Source: Candidatus Cloacimonadota bacterium
GTDB lineage: Bacteria > Cloacimonadota > Cloacimonadia > JGIOTU-2
Assembly (NCBI GenBank): GCA_030628975.1
Contig: DAOVPZ010000079.1
Location: forward strand, 1-5,988
Length of the DNA stretch: 5,988 nucleotides
Direction of reading: 5' to 3'
In this document: piece by piece, positions 5,429-5,988 of the stretch
How the letters are laid out: every line of letters begins with the position of its first letter
How positions within the stretch are numbered: the first letter of the stretch is position 1
Program-made: the position numbers and the translations under genes
Notes under the pieces: generated by a model
The model's database searches: none
Seen by the model: the letters and a program-made list of their open reading frames with translations, nothing else
Told to the model about the DNA's origin: nothing

Positions 5429-5988
5429 TTTCGTCCTTTAAATTTTAACTTTATTGTAGCACCCTCAAATTTGAATTCATCCCTGATTTGATTATGAATG
5501 TACTTTTTGTAGTTTTCTGTGATCAATTTTGGTTTATTAACACTAAATACAAATGTTGGTGGATGAATATCCGCTTGAGTGCAGTAGTATATTTTTACTT
5601 CTTTTCTTGATGGATGGTGAGGAGGGTATTTCCGAATTACAGATTCAAAGAATTTGTTCAGTTTGGCAGTAGGAATTCTATTATTACTTTGCTCTTCGAC
5701 CCTTAGTATCAAGTCTAAAAGTTTGTTAACTCTTTTTCCAGTTAGAGCTGATAAGAATATTATAGGTGCATAATTTATGAAGTTTGTCTCATCTTTGATA
5801 TTTTGAGAAAATATTTTAGTTGTGGAGGTATCTTTTTCTATAAGATCCCATTTATTCACAACAAGAATAATATCTTTATATTGAGATTGTGCATATCTTA
5901 TAATTCGTTTGTCTTGCACAGATATTTCATCTTGAGCATCAAGAAGCATCAAGACTATATCAGATATGTTCACACTTCTTATGCTGCG
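5425..5988 (-). CDS. der: Ribosome biogenesis GTPase Der, C-terminal part
   Basis: Der (EngA) is a double-GTPase protein that helps assemble the 50S ribosomal subunit. Only the last 187 residues are in the window, since the frame runs off the right edge. They cover the end of the second G domain and the C-terminal KH-like domain. Numbered from the edge, NKWD (G4) is at 45-48 and SALTGKR (G5) at 80-86. KIYYCTQ (132-138), PPTFVFSVN and the end RDEFKFEGATIKLKF are characteristic of the KH-like domain. The first G domain and the G1-G3 motifs of the second would lie beyond the edge; the family is usually about 430-500 residues. An in-frame GTG at 5971-5973 is internal, because the five codons before it continue the Der sequence (RSIRS). 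The TGA overlaps plsY. Confidence 0.95.
   Translation of the reverse strand, partial: RSIRSVNISDIVLMLLDAQDEISVQDKRIIRYAQSQYKDIILVVNKWDLIEKDTSTTKIFSQNIKDETNFINYAPIIFLSALTGKRVNKLLDLILRVEEQSNNRIPTAKLNKFFESVIRKYPPHHPSRKEVKIYYCTQADIHPPTFVFSVNKPKLITENYKKYIHNQIRDEFKFEGATIKLKFKGRK

Noticed and set aside
5971..5973. GTG as a start for a short der-like protein
   Set aside because: The frame continues upstream to the window edge with residues that match Der, so this is an internal valine codon.

Overview
The window is AT-rich chromosomal DNA from a bacterium. Six protein genes lie on the minus strand and read right to left: the 3' part of der, then plsY, purF, rfaE1, rfaE2 and a mechanosensitive channel gene. 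A possible fragment of a convergent plus-strand gene sits at the left edge. The ADP-heptose genes point to a diderm with heptose-containing surface glycans. The split heptose kinase and adenylyltransferase and the AT-rich composition would fit the Bacteroidota/Chlorobiota/Ignavibacteriota group. That placement is an impression from protein style, not a demonstrated result. Shine-Dalgarno sequences are good at plsY, rfaE1, rfaE2 and the channel gene, and weak at purF.

Right part (4748-5988): the end of der (GTPase for 50S ribosome assembly) overlaps plsY (acyl-phosphate-dependent glycerol-3-phosphate acyltransferase) by the four bases GTGA, so the pair is probably translationally coupled. After a 149-bp gap comes purF, the first committed step of purine synthesis. 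This PurF keeps the four cysteines that bind a [4Fe-4S] cluster in the B. subtilis-type enzyme, but it starts directly with Met-Cys and has no propeptide.

Middle part (572-3218): rfaE1 (heptose-7-phosphate kinase), rfaE2 (heptose-1-phosphate adenylyltransferase) and the MscS-family channel form a tight unit. They are joined by a four-base ATGA overlap and then an 11-bp gap in which the channel's Shine-Dalgarno overlaps the preceding stop codon. The 108-bp gap before rfaE1 holds a 9-bp tandem repeat and a 12-bp perfect palindrome.

Left part (79-571): about 490 bp with no convincing gene but dense in inverted repeats. The most notable is a nested structure at 171-311, with imperfect arms of roughly 35-40 bases that enclose two small hairpins. 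A second hairpin at 320-368 has a perfect 11-bp stem, a terminator-like hairpin lies at 374-404, and a repeated TGTCAT...GACATTTG unit lies at 424-468. This is the only part of the window that ordinary housekeeping genes do not explain. It could be a small non-autonomous mobile element, a structured RNA, or an accumulation of extragenic palindromes. No complete new protein system is visible.
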